From assembly GCA_026388315.1 (NCBI GenBank), contig JAPLKA010000090.1, forward strand, positions 1 to 64,000: a stretch of DNA of 64,000 nucleotides. The letters are read 5' to 3'. Made by a program: the position numbers and the translations under genes. This stretch comes from Pseudomonadota bacterium. Its GTDB lineage: Bacteria > Desulfobacterota > Syntrophorhabdia > Syntrophorhabdales > Syntrophorhabdaceae. Positions 10,973 through 22,642 of the stretch are shown in pieces. Position 1 is the first letter of the stretch. Each line of letters begins with the position of its first letter. The notes under the pieces were generated by a model, which was not told the origin of the DNA, did not search any database, and saw nothing but the letters and a program-made list of their open reading frames with translations.

Positions 10973-12664
10973 CTAAACGAGCAGCATATCTTTTAATGGG
11001 GCGCCCGCAGGCACCATGGGGTAGACACACTCCTCAGGATTGACCTGGACGTCAATAATAGTGGTCTTGTTATTGCGAAATGCCTTCTGTAATATATCAT
11101 CAACCTCTTCTTCCTTCGTGATTCTGTAACCTGCCGCACCGTATGCCTCGGCAAGCTTCACGAAATCAGGGGCATGGTCCATGTGAGTCCATGTGTATCT
11201 CTTTTCATAGAAGAGTTCCTGCCATTGCCTGACCATGCCAAGATATTTATTATTTAAAATGACAATTTTTACAGGAAGCTTAAATTGTACCGCAGTAGCA
11301 AGCTCCTGGATATTCATCTGGATACTCCCGTCACCGGCTATATCGATGACGAGGGACTTCGGGAAGGCCACCTGGGCGCCGATACTTGCAGGAAATCCAT
11401 AACCCATGGTGCCGAGGCCACCGGATGTTAAAATAGTCCTCGGTTTAAGGAACTTAAAAAACTGGGCTGCCCACATCTGATTCTGGCCGACTTCTGTGGC
11501 TATTATGGCATTCCCCTTTGTGAGCTCGTAAATCCTTTCGATTACGTATTGAGGTTTCAATATCCCGTTTCTCACATAAGTCAGGGGGTAGTCTTTCTTC
11601 CACTGGTCTATTTTTTGTATCCATTCGGCTATGTTTGTATGATGGTCCTTAAAATCTTCCTCATCCTTTTCGATAATCTCTACCATCTTCTTAAGGACAT
11701 GTTTGGAATCCCCCACTATAGGAATGTCGACCTTTATGTTTTTGCTTATTGAAGTGGGGTCAATATCAACGTGTATAATCTTTGCATGAGGTGCAAACTC
11801 TTCAACCTTGCCCGTTGCTCTGTCGTCGAAGCGGGAGCCGATTGCAATGATCAAATCCGATTCAGTGATGGCCATATTTGCGGCATAGGTGCCATGCATG
11901 CCGAGCATCCCCAGAAAAAGGGGATGATTACCGGGGAAACCGCCGAGCCCCATGAGGGTATTTGTAATCGGCAATGAAAGTTTCTCTGCAAATTTCAAAA
12001 GCTCCTGGGATGCGCCGGATGAGATAATGCCACCACCCGTATAGAGGACAGGTCTTTTTGAAGAAGCAATTGTCTTCAACGCCTTTTTTATCTGGCCAAG
12101 GTGTCCGATGTATGTCGGCTGGTAGCTTCGTATGAAAACCTTATCGGGGTATTTAAAATCACAGGTTGCTGCGGAAACATCCTTCGAGATATCTATGAGT
12201 ACGGGTCCCGGTCTGCCTGAACGGGCAATATAGAAGGCCTCTTTTATGATCCGGGCAAGGTCTTTCACGTCTTTTACGAGATAACTGTGTTTTGTGCAAG
12301 GCCTTGTAATTCCGACTATATCGGCTTCCTGGAAGGCATCGTTACCTATAAGCATTGTATTTACCTGGCATGAGAAAATCACAAGGGGTATGGAATCCAT
12401 ACAGGCAGTTGCAATGCCCGTAACAGTATTTGTTGCCCCCGGACCTGATGTGACGAGTGACACGCCCACCTTGCCCGATGCCCGCGAATATCCATCAGCA
12501 GCATGTACTGCCCCCTGTTCATGTCTCACGACAATCTGCTTTATGTCAGAATAATGGAGTGCATCTGTTATGTACAGGGTGGCGCCACCGGGATAACAGA
12601 AAATGGTGTCCACGCCTTCCATCTTTAAAGATTCTATGAGTATTTGTGCCCCGGTCTTCTTCAA
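10973..12664 (-). CDS. ilvB: Acetolactate synthase, large catalytic subunit
   Basis: Thiamine-diphosphate enzyme joining two pyruvates, or pyruvate and 2-oxobutyrate, in the first common step of branched-chain amino acid synthesis. The 563-aa protein has the catalytic Glu in [15 protein letters not shown] (about residue 48) and the ThDP/Mg motif beginning at [12 protein letters not shown] with its distal ILNN. The start overlaps the stop of the preceding DUF465 gene by 4 bp. I saw no T-box or leader peptide in front of the operon. Confidence 0.97.
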   Translation of the reverse strand: MKKTGAQILIESLKMEGVDTIFCYPGGATLYITDALHYSDIKQIVVRHEQGAVHAADGYSRASGKVGVSLVTSGPGATNTVTGIATACMDSIPLVIFSCQVNTMLIGNDAFQEADIVGITRPCTKHSYLVKDVKDLARIIKEAFYIARSGRPGPVLIDISKDVSAATCDFKYPDKVFIRSYQPTYIGHLGQIKKALKTIASSKRPVLYTGGGIISSGASQELLKFAEKLSLPITNTLMGLGGFPGNHPLFLGMLGMHGTYAANMAITESDLIIAIGSRFDDRATGKVEEFAPHAKIIHVDIDPTSISKNIKVDIPIVGDSKHVLKKMVEIIEKDEEDFKDHHTNIAEWIQKIDQWKKDYPLTYVRNGILKPQYVIERIYELTKGNAIIATEVGQNQMWAAQFFKFLKPRTILTSGGLGTMGYGFPASIGAQVAFPKSLVIDIAGDGSIQMNIQELATAVQFKLPVKIVILNNKYLGMVRQWQELFYEKRYTWTHMDHAPDFVKLAEAYGAAGYRITKEEEVDDILQKAFRNNKTTIIDVQVNPEECVYPMVPAGAPLKDMLLV

Positions 12665-12870
12665 CCTTCTTCCCCTTTTTTTAATTCATCTTTGGTATTT
12701 TCCATAATGTCTTTAAAATAGAGCTTTTTCTTTTTCAAAACTATAATTTCCAGCTCTTCGTTTTCTGTAAGATACGGTTTTTTAAGGAGCATTTGCAGCC
12801 TTCTCTCAAGTGTTACGTGCTGCCCCTTTGCACTACCGTAAATATCTTCTTTTGTTTCGCCTTCTTCCAT
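12661..12870 (-). CDS. DUF465 (YdcH-like) small protein
   Basis: A 69-aa charged helical protein. The core ([15 protein letters not shown], then [17 protein letters not shown]) is the DUF465 hairpin of two helices. I chose the second Met at 12870; an upstream in-frame start at 12915 would add 15 hydrophobic residues that do not belong to the family. The stop overlaps the ilvB start by 4 bp, so it leads the ilv operon. Function is unknown. Confidence 0.75.
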   Translation of the reverse strand: MEEGETKEDIYGSAKGQHVTLERRLQMLLKKPYLTENEELEIIVLKKKKLYFKDIMENTKDELKKGEEG

Positions 12871-12901
12871 AAAGACACAAAGAGATATGGTATAAAAAAT
12901 A

Positions 12902-12930
12902 TTGAAAAATGTCAAATATTAGAATATAAA
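12902..12930 (+). promoter_or_regulatory. Sigma-70-type promoter for the arn operon
   Basis: TTGAAA at 12902-12907 and TATAAA at 12925-12930 are 17 bp apart, with the start codon 34 nt downstream. It sits in the divergent gap between the DUF465/ilv and arn operons. Predicted from sequence only. Confidence 0.6.
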
Positions 12931-12963
12931 TTCTGGTATTTAGCTTTCAGCGAAAATTTATTT

Positions 12964-14514
12964 ATGAAAATATTCTTCGTCATCCTTATATCATTCATTC
13001 TTTTTTTCAACAACCTCGGCGCTATTGCCCTATGGGACCCGGATGAGCCGAGGCAGGCCATTATGGCCCGTGAGATGATAGAGAGAAACGACTACATACA
13101 CCCCTATCTTAACGGAAGACCTTATCTTGAAAAGCCGCCTTTGTATCCATGGCTGATCATTATAACCTCGAAAATCACCGGAAAACTCGATGAATTTTCA
13201 TCACGACTGCCGGCTGCAATATCAGCAACATTGCTTGTACTTATTACATATTCTCTTGGGAATATGATTTTCAGCCCTCCGGCAGGAATCCTGTCAGCGC
13301 TCATGCTTGCAACAAATTACCAGTTCCTCTCCAATGCGAGAGAGTCTGTCATGGATATGACCTTTGCATTTTTCATCGGGCTCACTATATTTCTCAATTA
13401 CCTGTGTATTCAAAAAAGAAAGAAATGGTTGTTTGTCCTCTCTTTTATCCCATCGGTGCTGGCGGTTCTCTCTAAGGGGCCTGCGGGTCTGTTAATACCT
13501 GCAATTGTTACATTTATCTACCTGATAACAAAAAAGGATCTGAAGAAGTTTTTCATCCCCTTTGTGGCCGGATGTCTTGTCTCGCTGGTCCTTTCATCGA
13601 TATGGTTCATCCTGGCAGGCGAGGAGTATATAAAAGAATTTATTTTCAGACAGAACATTACACGGTATACAAATGCCTTTGATCACATCGAGTCACTTTT
13701 GTATTATTTCCACAAGCTTTTTGTAAACTTTCTTCCATGGAGCCTTTTACTCCCCTTTGCAATCTACCATGCCTTCAAAAAGAGAATCTGGCTGCCCCTC
13801 ATATGGTTTATCTTTACCTTTCTGTTTTTTGAGCTCTCCAAGAGTAAAAGGGCAATTTATCTGCTTTCATGCTATCCTGCCTGTGCATTGCTCTGCGGTA
13901 TCTATATAAAAGACAGGTGGTCATGGCTTATGGAAAACAGAATAACAAGCGCAGCGCTGAAGTGTTTTGCCCTTGCACTTGCCCTTTTACCGGTTGCCGC
14001 CCTTGTTGTGCTTTATAAAGGCAACTCAATGGTGATTAATGCATTCAAGACAGGACCCAATTCATTGTACATTTATATTGCTGTATTGTTTCTTGCTGGA
14101 GGTATCCTTTTTTATGCACTTTTAAAAAGGTCACAGGGTTTGTCAGTTTTTATGCTCTTTTTTTATCTGGTTGCTATGAGCTACTTTTATGGCGCCTATT
14201 ATATGCCTGCCATGGACAGAACACTCAAATCGCCAAGGTTAATAACTGACCATCTCGTGGATATGAAAAAGGATAAGGAGATATTTACGACCGGTTTCAG
14301 TTCTGCCGGCATCATTTTTTATGTTGGCAAGCCGATCCAGATGTTTGTCAATATTAATGAGATAAAGGACAAAAAAAATGATATACTCCTTATCGTTGAA
14401 GACGACCAGGCGAAGCATATGCAGAAGGACCTGGATTTGTTATTTTTACCGGTAGGAAAGACACGGTACGAAAGGGAACTTTACACATTCTACGTGAGGA
14501 AAGATGGAAAATAA
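12964..14514 (+). CDS. arnT: Lipid A Ara4N transferase-like GT39-family glycosyltransferase
   Basis: Multi-pass inner-membrane glycosyltransferase of the ArnT/PMT fold, 516 aa with about 12 hydrophobic segments. The luminal signature near the N-terminus, WDPDEPRQAIMAREM (from about residue 21), carries the acidic catalytic residues, followed by PYLEKPPLYPW. The start is the ATG at 12964, after a promoter at 12902; upstream in-frame codons are not protein-like. It overlaps arnC by 11 bp and begins an arn operon, so transfer of 4-amino-4-deoxy-L-arabinose from undecaprenyl phosphate to lipid A is likely. Exact sugar specificity is inferred from context. Confidence 0.85.
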   Translation: MKIFFVILISFILFFNNLGAIALWDPDEPRQAIMAREMIERNDYIHPYLNGRPYLEKPPLYPWLIIITSKITGKLDEFSSRLPAAISATLLVLITYSLGNMIFSPPAGILSALMLATNYQFLSNARESVMDMTFAFFIGLTIFLNYLCIQKRKKWLFVLSFIPSVLAVLSKGPAGLLIPAIVTFIYLITKKDLKKFFIPFVAGCLVSLVLSSIWFILAGEEYIKEFIFRQNITRYTNAFDHIESLLYYFHKLFVNFLPWSLLLPFAIYHAFKKRIWLPLIWFIFTFLFFELSKSKRAIYLLSCYPACALLCGIYIKDRWSWLMENRITSAALKCFALALALLPVAALVVLYKGNSMVINAFKTGPNSLYIYIAVLFLAGGILFYALLKRSQGLSVFMLFFYLVAMSYFYGAYYMPAMDRTLKSPRLITDHLVDMKKDKEIFTTGFSSAGIIFYVGKPIQMFVNINEIKDKKNDILLIVEDDQAKHMQKDLDLLFLPVGKTRYERELYTFYVRKDGK

Positions 14515-15433
14515 AGCCTACATTTCTGTTTTAATCCCTGTGTTAAATGAAGAGGAATCACTCCCGGAATTGCAGGAGAGATTGCACAGGACCATGGAGG
14601 GCATCGGAAAACCTTACGAAATCATCTACATTAATGATGGAAGTACGGACAGAACACCTGTCCTGTTAGAAGATTACCACGACCGTTACCCGTGCGTTAA
14701 GGTTATAGAATTTAACAGAAACTACGGCCAGCACATGGCCCTCTTTGCAGGGTTCGAACATGTACAGGGGGACATAGTGATTACCATAGATGCGGATCTC
14801 CAGAACCCCCCGGAGGAGATACCCAGGCTTGTTGCAAAAATGGAAGAGGGTTATGAGGTTGTTGGCACTTACAGGAAGGCAAGGAAGGATTCGCTTTTCC
14901 GTAAGATACCTTCTTTCATTGTCAACAAGATTACTGCGAGGCTCGTTGGTGTAAAATTGCGTGATTACGGCTGCATGCTAAGGGCGTACAGGAAAAACAT
15001 TATAGATTATATGAACATGTGTCCCGAATCATCGAGTTTCATTCCTGCCCTTGCCACTACATTCGCAAAGAAAATCGCAGAGATTGAGGTTGAACACGAG
15101 GAGAGGACGAAAGGAACTTCAAAGTATAGTCTTTTCAAACTGCTCCGTCTTAACTTTGACCTCATGACAAATTTTTCCCTCCTGCCTATTCAGTTCATTG
15201 GTGTGATCGGCGTAATTGTGGCCCTTTTAGGACTTGCCTTTGCAATCTTACTTTTTGTGAGACGATTGATCGTAGGCCCTGAAGTAGAAGGAACCTTCAC
15301 CCTTTTTGCTATACTCTTCTTCTTTATCGGTGCTCAGATATTTTCCCTCGGTATCATAGGGGAATATATCGGGAGGATATATCAGGAGGTAAGGAGACGA
15401 CCCAGGTTTATCATTAAAAGGGAATTGCTGTGA
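14504..15433 (+). CDS. arnC: Undecaprenyl-phosphate Ara4FN transferase-like GT2
   Basis: A GT2 glycosyltransferase, 309 aa, expected to place 4-formamido-arabinose from UDP onto undecaprenyl phosphate at the cytoplasmic face. The N-terminal GT-A domain shows VLIPVLNEEESLPEL, INDGSTDRT and the metal-binding IDADLQNPPEE; two C-terminal membrane helices (about 230-290) follow. Overlaps on both sides (11 bp with arnT, 4 bp with the next gene) indicate one transcript. Confidence 0.9.
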   Translation: MENKAYISVLIPVLNEEESLPELQERLHRTMEGIGKPYEIIYINDGSTDRTPVLLEDYHDRYPCVKVIEFNRNYGQHMALFAGFEHVQGDIVITIDADLQNPPEEIPRLVAKMEEGYEVVGTYRKARKDSLFRKIPSFIVNKITARLVGVKLRDYGCMLRAYRKNIIDYMNMCPESSSFIPALATTFAKKIAEIEVEHEERTKGTSKYSLFKLLRLNFDLMTNFSLLPIQFIGVIGVIVALLGLAFAILLFVRRLIVGPEVEGTFTLFAILFFFIGAQIFSLGIIGEYIGRIYQEVRRRPRFIIKRELL

Positions 15434-16350
15434 GGGTTGTTGTATTCGGGTACCACGAGATAGGCTATGTATGCCTCGAAGAACTTATTAATTTTGGCGC
15501 AGATGTATTGTGTCTTTTTACCCATAAAGATGATCCCGAAGAGGAGATATGGTTTAGAAAGCCACGGGCAATTGCAGAAAAGCACAACATCCAAATCTAT
15601 ACGCCAGAGAGTATAAAAGATAAATCCTGGGCTGACACGATCAGTTCCCTGTCACCCGACATCATCTTTTCTTTTTATTACAGAAACATGATACCTGAGG
15701 ATATTCTTGAGATTCCCCGAACCGGTGCTTTTAACCTTCATGGCTCGCTCCTTCCGAAATTCAGAGGAAGGGTACCGGTGAACTGGGTACTGGTAGCGGG
15801 CGAGAAGAAAACAGGCCTCACACTCCATTATATGGTAGAGAAGCCCGACGCAGGCGATATAGTGGCCCAGCGGGAGGTGGAAATTGCCTTTGAGGATACT
15901 GCATATACACTGTTCATGAAAATGGCAGATGCAGCAAGGGTATTGATGAAAGAGGTTTTGCCTCAATTCAGGGACGGCACATTTAAAAGCGCTCCCCAGG
16001 TTGGCCCTTCATCGTATTTCGGAGGGAGAAAACCTGAAGACGGGCTTATCCCCTGGGAGAAAGATGCAATAAGCATTTATAACCTTATAAGGGCCGTTGC
16101 CCATCCATATCCAGGTGCATTTACCTATCTTGATGGTAAAAAATTATTTATATGGAAGGCTTATCCGGAGGATACCCTCTATAATGGTGTACCGGGGATG
16201 ATTGTTTCAAAAAGACCGTTTATTGTGAATACCGGCAAAGGGGTGTTGCGGTTGCTGAAGGTGCAGCTTGATGGGGAAGGGGAGTTAGACGGAGAAACCT
16301 TTGCGGAAACACATGAAACGGAAAATAAAACATTAGGAGGCACCACTTGA
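15430..16350 (+). CDS. arnA: ArnA-type formyltransferase as a separate protein
   Basis: A 306-aa N10-formyltetrahydrofolate-dependent formyltransferase equal to the N-terminal half of classical ArnA, which formylates UDP-Ara4N. The motif [19 protein letters not shown] (from residue 98) holds the catalytic His and the family SLLPxxRG signature. The start is GTG, overlapping the arnC stop (GTGA). The decarboxylase half follows as its own gene, so the usual fusion protein is split here. Confidence 0.88.
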   Translation: MRVVVFGYHEIGYVCLEELINFGADVLCLFTHKDDPEEEIWFRKPRAIAEKHNIQIYTPESIKDKSWADTISSLSPDIIFSFYYRNMIPEDILEIPRTGAFNLHGSLLPKFRGRVPVNWVLVAGEKKTGLTLHYMVEKPDAGDIVAQREVEIAFEDTAYTLFMKMADAARVLMKEVLPQFRDGTFKSAPQVGPSSYFGGRKPEDGLIPWEKDAISIYNLIRAVAHPYPGAFTYLDGKKLFIWKAYPEDTLYNGVPGMIVSKRPFIVNTGKGVLRLLKVQLDGEGELDGETFAETHETENKTLGGTT

Positions 16351-17384
16351 AAATACTCATTCTCGGTGTAAATGGATTTATAGGCAATAGCCTTGCGGCA
16401 AGAATATTACAGGAGACGGACTGGGAAGTGTTCGGAATGGATATCAGGGAAGACAAACTTGATATGTGCCATGGGAATGCAAAATTCCATTTTGTCGAAG
16501 GCGACATATCTATTAATAAGGAATGGATAGAGTACCACGTAAAGAAATGTGACGTGGTCATGCCCCTTGTGGCCATTGCCACACCGGCAACGTATGTAAG
16601 GGAACCCCTCAAGGTGTTCCATCTCGATTTTGAGGAGAACCTCAATATCGTAAGGTTATGTGTCAAGTACGGCAAAAGGCTTCTTTTTCCTTCTACCTCT
16701 GAAGTGTACGGCATGTGTACCGACAAGGAGTTTAACGAGGATGAGAGTAACCTTATCCTTGGTCCAATCAGGATGCAGAGATGGATATACAGCGCATCGA
16801 AACAGCTCCTTGACAGGGTTATCTGGGCGTACGGATTCCAGCAGGGCCTGAAATTTACCCTTTTCCGGCCATTTAACTGGATAGGGCCAAAGCTTGACGA
16901 GCTTGCCGCTGACCCTGAAAAGGAAGGGAGCTCACGGGTTGTTACCCAGTTTATAAGCAGCCTTCTCCTCGGTGAGCCCATACGTCTCGTTGACGGAGGA
17001 CTCCAGCGGAGATGCTTCACCTATATTGATGACGGCATCGATTGTCTCATGAAAATCATAGAAAACAAGGACGAACGATTAAATGGAGAAATCTTCAATA
17101 TCGGGAATCCCGATAACGAAGCCACCATCAAAGACCTTGCCTATAAACTGAAGGAATTGTTCATGAACCACCCGGCCACGAAGAATCTCGATAAATATTC
17201 CGAAATCATCGAGGTATATTCAAAGGAATTTTATGGTGAAGGCTATCAGGACATAAACTTCAGGGTACCGTCCATAAAAAAGGCAAAGACACTCATAGGC
17301 TGGGAGCCCAAGGTAAATCTCAATACTGCATTAAAGAAAACGCTGGAATACTATCTTGATTCGAATTTAAAGGTTGAGTGCTGA
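16347..17384 (+). CDS. arnA: ArnA-type UDP-glucuronate decarboxylase as a separate protein
   Basis: A 345-aa short-chain dehydrogenase/reductase equal to the C-terminal half of ArnA, which oxidises and decarboxylates UDP-glucuronate to UDP-4-keto-pentose. The NAD motif [15 protein letters not shown] is at residue 7 on. The catalytic Ser/Tyr/Lys appear in PSTSEVYG and [10 protein letters not shown]. The start is TTG with AGGAGG six nt upstream, overlapping the previous stop (TTGA). It forms a natural pair with the separate formyltransferase. Confidence 0.9.
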   Translation: MKILILGVNGFIGNSLAARILQETDWEVFGMDIREDKLDMCHGNAKFHFVEGDISINKEWIEYHVKKCDVVMPLVAIATPATYVREPLKVFHLDFEENLNIVRLCVKYGKRLLFPSTSEVYGMCTDKEFNEDESNLILGPIRMQRWIYSASKQLLDRVIWAYGFQQGLKFTLFRPFNWIGPKLDELAADPEKEGSSRVVTQFISSLLLGEPIRLVDGGLQRRCFTYIDDGIDCLMKIIENKDERLNGEIFNIGNPDNEATIKDLAYKLKELFMNHPATKNLDKYSEIIEVYSKEFYGEGYQDINFRVPSIKKAKTLIGWEPKVNLNTALKKTLEYYLDSNLKVEC

Positions 17385-18318
17385 GGCGGGAGAAGGGGTT
17401 CTGAGCAAGGTCATTGGAATAAAGGTCGATGTTGATACGTCGGAAGGCATGAAGCACGGGGTGCCGGTACTCCTCGCCCTTTTTAAAAAATACAACATAC
17501 ATGCCAGTTTTTTTGTCCCCATGGGAAAAGACCATACAGGCTGGACGGTAAAAAGGGTCTTTACGAGAAAAGGTTTTCTCAAAAAGGCGGGAAGGGTCGG
17601 CGTTGTAAGCACATATGGCATCAAAACACTCCTCTACGGCATTCTCCTCCCCGGACCGGAAATCGCAAAGAAAAATGCGGCTCTTCTTCGCAGGATCACA
17701 GAAGAGGGTCATGAACTCGGGATTCACGGGTACGACCATGTATACTGGCATGACCACATAAAACACCTTGGCAGAGAACGGACAGAAGGCGTATTACGCA
17801 AGTCGGTTGAAGTGTACAGAGAGTTACTTCATGAGGATCCCCAATCATTTGCTGCCCCCGGATGGATGATAAATGCACATGCCCTGAAGTTTTTTGAGGA
17901 TAACGGGTTTATTTACACGAGCAATGCCCGGGGTCAAGTACCATTTTATCCTTCGCTGGAGGGAGAGGCATTTCATATCCTCGAATTACCCTCTACGCTT
18001 CCCACCCTTGACGAGGTTGTCGGACTTGCAGGGACAGATGTATCCTCGCTAACAAAGTTTTTTCTTGATGCCCTGAAAGAAGGTTTGAATATCATGACGG
18101 TCCATACAGAACTTGAAGGAAAACACTGGACCGGCTTTCTCGATGCCTTCCTCAGAAAATCAATCGAAGCCGGTTTTATCTATAAAAAACTTATTAAAAT
18201 TGCTGTGGAATGCAAAAACCTGTCGACTACAAAGACATGTGAAATGCAATACGGATCTGTCGAAGGCAGGGCAGGTGAAGTATGCGTGCAAATGCAGCGT
18301 AGAGCGGAGAAAAACTAA
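17374..18318 (+). CDS. arnD: Ara4FN-undecaprenol deformylase
   Basis: A NodB-type polysaccharide deacetylase domain (314 aa) expected to remove the formyl group from undecaprenyl-phospho-Ara4FN. Visible family features are [15 protein letters not shown] (metal-binding DVD, about residue 18) and the [11 protein letters not shown] block (about residue 118). The N-terminal start is uncertain: a TTG at 17374 overlaps the previous gene by 11 bp, and a weaker start near 17401 is possible. arnB and ugd, needed for the full pathway, are not in the window. Confidence 0.88.
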   Translation: MSAEAGEGVLSKVIGIKVDVDTSEGMKHGVPVLLALFKKYNIHASFFVPMGKDHTGWTVKRVFTRKGFLKKAGRVGVVSTYGIKTLLYGILLPGPEIAKKNAALLRRITEEGHELGIHGYDHVYWHDHIKHLGRERTEGVLRKSVEVYRELLHEDPQSFAAPGWMINAHALKFFEDNGFIYTSNARGQVPFYPSLEGEAFHILELPSTLPTLDEVVGLAGTDVSSLTKFFLDALKEGLNIMTVHTELEGKHWTGFLDAFLRKSIEAGFIYKKLIKIAVECKNLSTTKTCEMQYGSVEGRAGEVCVQMQRRAEKN

Positions 18319-18350
18319 GCACTAAACAGTAGGCAGTCAATACATACTCT

Positions 18351-18396
18351 ATTGGTTTTAACCAATAAGACCAACAAAACCAATTAAACAAATAAA
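18351..18396. repeat. Hairpin plus degenerate nonamer repeat after arnD
   Basis: ATTGGTT-TT-AACCAAT (18351-18366) can fold as a 7-bp hairpin downstream of arnD. From 18361 there are four 9-mers of the type ACCAATAAG, ACCAACAAA, ACCAATTAA, ACAAATAAA. A related tract (TTCGATTGG twice) lies at about 38142. Confidence 0.55.
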
Positions 18397-18415
18397 ACAG
18401 GTTTAAACTAATCCC

Positions 18416-18443
18416 TTGACATATTGCCGGTCTGTGCTATTAC
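18416..18443 (+). promoter_or_regulatory. Promoter for dodecin gene
   Basis: TTGACA (18416-18421), 16-bp spacer, and a TGC-TATTAC extended -10 (18435-18443) lie about 40 nt before the dodecin start. Prediction only. Confidence 0.55.
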
Positions 18444-18484
18444 TTTCTATATGCGTTTAAAAAAATTAATAAAGGAGGGTGCTT

Positions 18485-18697
18485 ATGCCGGGAAGTATTT
18501 ATAAAATCATTGAAATTGTGGGAACAAGTGCGAAGTCATGGGAAGATGCTGCGAAACTTGCCGTCGAAACAGCGGGGAAGTCACTGGAAGATTTACGCGT
18601 AGCAGAGGTGGTAAAGCAGGATCTAACAATGGAAAACGGAAAAGTAACTGCGTACCGTGTAAGGCTCAATATTTCGTTCAAATACCACACAGAATAA
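18485..18697 (+). CDS. Dodecin, flavin-binding small protein
   Basis: A 70-aa protein that should form the hollow dodecameric flavin storage sphere. The pattern YKIIEIVGTSAKSWEDA, then an amphipathic helix and the VTAYRVRLNISFKY strand, is typical of dodecins. The ATG at 18485 has AAAGGAGG about 6 nt upstream; a GTG six nt earlier is part of the same spacer. Single-gene unit with its own promoter, convergent with groEL. Confidence 0.9.
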   Translation: MPGSIYKIIEIVGTSAKSWEDAAKLAVETAGKSLEDLRVAEVVKQDLTMENGKVTAYRVRLNISFKYHTE

Positions 18698-18724
18698 CAT
18701 TTTAAGGGGAGATTAAAAAGATTT

Positions 18725-18752
18725 GAAAAAAGAGGGGACGCGAAGTCCCCTC
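18725..18752. terminator. Rho-independent terminator of groESL
   Basis: GAGGGGAC-GCGAA-GTCCCCTC (18732-18752) forms an 8-bp GC-rich stem, followed on the minus strand by a run of six T (18726-18731). It ends groESL and may also stop dodecin transcription from the other side. Confidence 0.88.
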
Positions 18753-18759
18753 GATTATT

Positions 18760-20424
<1,665 letters not shown>

Positions 20425-20715
20425 TTAATCTTCCACGATACCGAGAACATCGTCTTCTCTCATAATGAGATGTTCCTCGCCGTCAACCTTGACTTCTGTT
20501 CCTGAATATTTGCCGAAGAGAATCTTGTCTCCCACCTTTACAGTGAGGGGAGCCTTTACTCCGCTATCCAGCATCTTGCCGTCGCCTACTGCTATTACCT
20601 TACCTTCCTGGGGCTTCTCCTTTGCTGCATCGGGGATAATAATCCCACCCTTTGTTTTTTCTTCCTCTTCAATACGTTTAATGAGGATCCTGTCTTGTAA
20701 CGGTTTAATCTTCAT
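20425..20715 (-). CDS. groES: 10 kDa co-chaperonin GroES
   Basis: The 96-aa lid of the GroEL chamber. It shows the start [20 protein letters not shown] with the mobile loop [16 protein letters not shown] (residues 23-38), and [20 protein letters not shown] at the end. First gene of groESL, with a promoter and a CIRCE-like element immediately upstream. Confidence 0.98.
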   Translation of the reverse strand: MKIKPLQDRILIKRIEEEEKTKGGIIIPDAAKEKPQEGKVIAVGDGKMLDSGVKAPLTVKVGDKILFGKYSGTEVKVDGEEHLIMREDDVLGIVED

Positions 20716-20746
20716 TGTATCACACTCCTTTCATAAAAATAGTTTG

Positions 20747-20773
20747 TTGGCAATAACCACGAATGATTGCTAA
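20747..20773 (-). promoter_or_regulatory. Degenerate CIRCE (HrcA) operator
   Basis: On the groES strand the site reads TTAGCAATC-N9-TATTGCCAA. The left arm matches the CIRCE consensus TTAGCACTC at 8 of 9 positions and the right arm matches at 6 of 9, with the exact 9-9-9 spacing. It lies between the -10 element and the groES start, the normal place for heat-shock repression by HrcA. No hrcA gene is in the window. Confidence 0.7.
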
Positions 20774-20777
20774 AATT

Positions 20778-20806
20778 AATATAAGAATATAAGGGTGTTT
20801 TGTCAA
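20778..20806 (-). promoter_or_regulatory. Sigma-70 promoter of groESL
   Basis: TTGACA (20806-20801), 17-bp spacer, TATATT (20783-20778) on the minus strand, directly followed by the CIRCE-like operator. This indicates vegetative-sigma transcription with repressor control rather than a heat-shock sigma. Confidence 0.75.
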
Positions 20807-20816
20807 TACCCGCTTG

Positions 20817-21644
20817 TTAAATTTTTAGCAATAAATTTACGCCTTCCTGGTACCATTTGGAAAACCGTTGATTTTCCTTTTTGTTTTCCTCTTTGTTGTG
20901 TTGAATGGAAGAAATTATCTGATCTTTGTCAATAATAGTTTCAAATTCCCGCTCAGCCTGGAGGCAGAGCCGTTCCACCATACTGTATAGTATTTTTTCT
21001 TTGTCGTCCTTGCATAACCACATGGACCACCATTTGTCATATGTATTCTTGACTGTTTTAGCGTGTTTATCATAGTAGCCTGCAAAAGCCGGGAGCCACT
21101 CTTTCATGTATTCTTTTGATTCATAAAAGATGTCCTCAACAAAAGGGTACCGCTCGATAACATCCATTTCGATCATGATTTTTTTTATGAAACCATCTAT
21201 AATGCTTGCTGCACCGTGCTTCTTCGAATAGACTTTATCTTTAAGTGAATTCCATACTTCAATGACAGGGTAGGACTCCATACTTTTTTCTGAGTAATTG
21301 ATTGTTTCAAGGCTTTCAATGGCCTGCATGCCTTTTTTGGGCACATTGTACACAAGACTTTCTATTGCCTGTCTGCTTTTTTTGGGTACCCCATACATGA
21401 GGAGACCAAGCAAATCCGATACCACATGGTAAAGGAGTGACCTGTTCTTCGGCCTCCTCAGCGGAAACATGAAGCAGATAAATTCATTCAACTCCAGGGC
21501 CTCAACGAGATGGTCTTTTTTGGGTTTCTTTTGCATATATTTGATCGCGTCAATTGCGAGGGTAATAGTCGACATGGAGAGAAGCTCATGCTTGTCCTTC
21601 ACAATCTCACACACATCGAGGATATGTCTTCTCGGAAGCATCAA
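20817..21644 (-). CDS. Hypothetical protein with an internal repeat, coupled to dnaJ-like gene
   Basis: A 275-aa soluble, largely helical protein I do not recognise. Residues about 87-113 contain a tandem repeat: [12 protein letters not shown] followed by [12 protein letters not shown]. The start overlaps the stop of the DnaJ-like gene by 4 bp, so the two are probably translated together and may act on the same clients. The C-terminal 30 residues are rich in Lys, Glu and Asn. A chaperone partner role is inference from position only. Confidence 0.7.
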   Translation of the reverse strand: MMLPRRHILDVCEIVKDKHELLSMSTITLAIDAIKYMQKKPKKDHLVEALELNEFICFMFPLRRPKNRSLLYHVVSDLLGLLMYGVPKKSRQAIESLVYNVPKKGMQAIESLETINYSEKSMESYPVIEVWNSLKDKVYSKKHGAASIIDGFIKKIMIEMDVIERYPFVEDIFYESKEYMKEWLPAFAGYYDKHAKTVKNTYDKWWSMWLCKDDKEKILYSMVERLCLQAEREFETIIDKDQIISSIQHNKEENKKENQRFSKWYQEGVNLLLKI

Positions 21645-22582
21645 ATTCCTTCTTTCTTCAGTTCCTCGAGCAGTGTTTTTTGTTTGTCCGTCAGTCGTTT
21701 CGGGATGTCGATGAGCACTTCCACATACTGATCGCCATTTGTTCCCTTGCTCATATCAGTCACGCCCAGTCCTTTAAGCCGTACCTTGGCGTGGCTTTTT
21801 ACGCCGGGCGGGATTGTGACCCGTTTCGGCCCTTCTATAGAGGGGACTTCCACTGTTGTTCCGAGGATGGCATCGGTAACCTTTATGTCCTTTGTCACGT
21901 AGAGATCGTTCCCTACCCTCTTAAAAAAGGGATGCTCACCTACCTTGATTGTAATGTAGAGGTCTCCGGCCCTTCCTGTTCTCTGATCCAGGTTGCCTTT
22001 CCCCTGGAGTCTCAGTTTTTTACCGGTGGAGATACCTTTTGGGATTTTTACATTTACCTCTTCAGTGCCTGTATGAGTTGAGAACGTTATTCTTTTCTCC
22101 ACGCCCCGTATGGCGTCCATGAAGGGGATTTCCAGTTCGTAATTGAGGTCCAAATCCCTTTCCGGTTGCTGCTCCCTTGTAATATAATCCCCAAAATCCC
22201 ATGACTGGGCCCTCTGTTTGCCACCTCTGCCGCCCTGCCTGCCAGCCTGTTTGCCAAAGATCGTGCTGAACATATCGCCGCCCCCGAACCCGAGGTCCTT
22301 AAAGAGGTCGCCCATATTGAAACCCCTGAAAATGTCCTCCTCAGAATACTTCTGCTGGAAGCCACCCATGCCGAAGGTATCATACTGTTTCCTCTTCTCC
22401 TGGTCGCTCAGAACGGCATATGCCTCATTGATCTGCTTGAACTTTTCTTCTGATTCTTTATTCCCCGGGTTTCTATCGGGGTGATACTTCATCGCAAGTT
22501 TCCGGTATGCCTTTTTGATTTCCTCTTCTGATGCGGTTTTTGAAACTCCAAGCGTTTCGTAATAATCTTGTTTTGATGCCAT
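21641..22582 (-). CDS. DnaJ-family co-chaperone, CbpA type
   Basis: A 313-aa J-protein without the DnaJ zinc-finger repeats. Its N-terminal J domain ([23 protein letters not shown] in KYHPDRNPG near residue 33) stimulates DnaK ATPase. A Gly/Phe/Lys-rich linker (about 68-130) is followed by two beta-barrel substrate-binding domains. The ATG at 22582 is preceded by GAAGGA. It could be called CbpA or DnaJ2; the lack of CxxCxGxG motifs excludes classical DnaJ. Confidence 0.9.
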   Translation of the reverse strand: MASKQDYYETLGVSKTASEEEIKKAYRKLAMKYHPDRNPGNKESEEKFKQINEAYAVLSDQEKRKQYDTFGMGGFQQKYSEEDIFRGFNMGDLFKDLGFGGGDMFSTIFGKQAGRQGGRGGKQRAQSWDFGDYITREQQPERDLDLNYELEIPFMDAIRGVEKRITFSTHTGTEEVNVKIPKGISTGKKLRLQGKGNLDQRTGRAGDLYITIKVGEHPFFKRVGNDLYVTKDIKVTDAILGTTVEVPSIEGPKRVTIPPGVKSHAKVRLKGLGVTDMSKGTNGDQYVEVLIDIPKRLTDKQKTLLEELKKEGI

Positions 22583-22642
22583 TTCCTTCACCACCCTTTT
22601 AAAATCATCATAATGTTACATCTACAGTTTACAATGTTCAGT

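Noticed and set aside
12661-12915. T-box or attenuator leader before ilvB
   Set aside because: The space is filled by the DUF465 gene, which overlaps ilvB; no leucine/valine codon run or antiterminator stem was seen.
16220-17020. 266-codon minus-strand frame across the two arnA genes
   Set aside because: Antisense to two clear enzyme genes.
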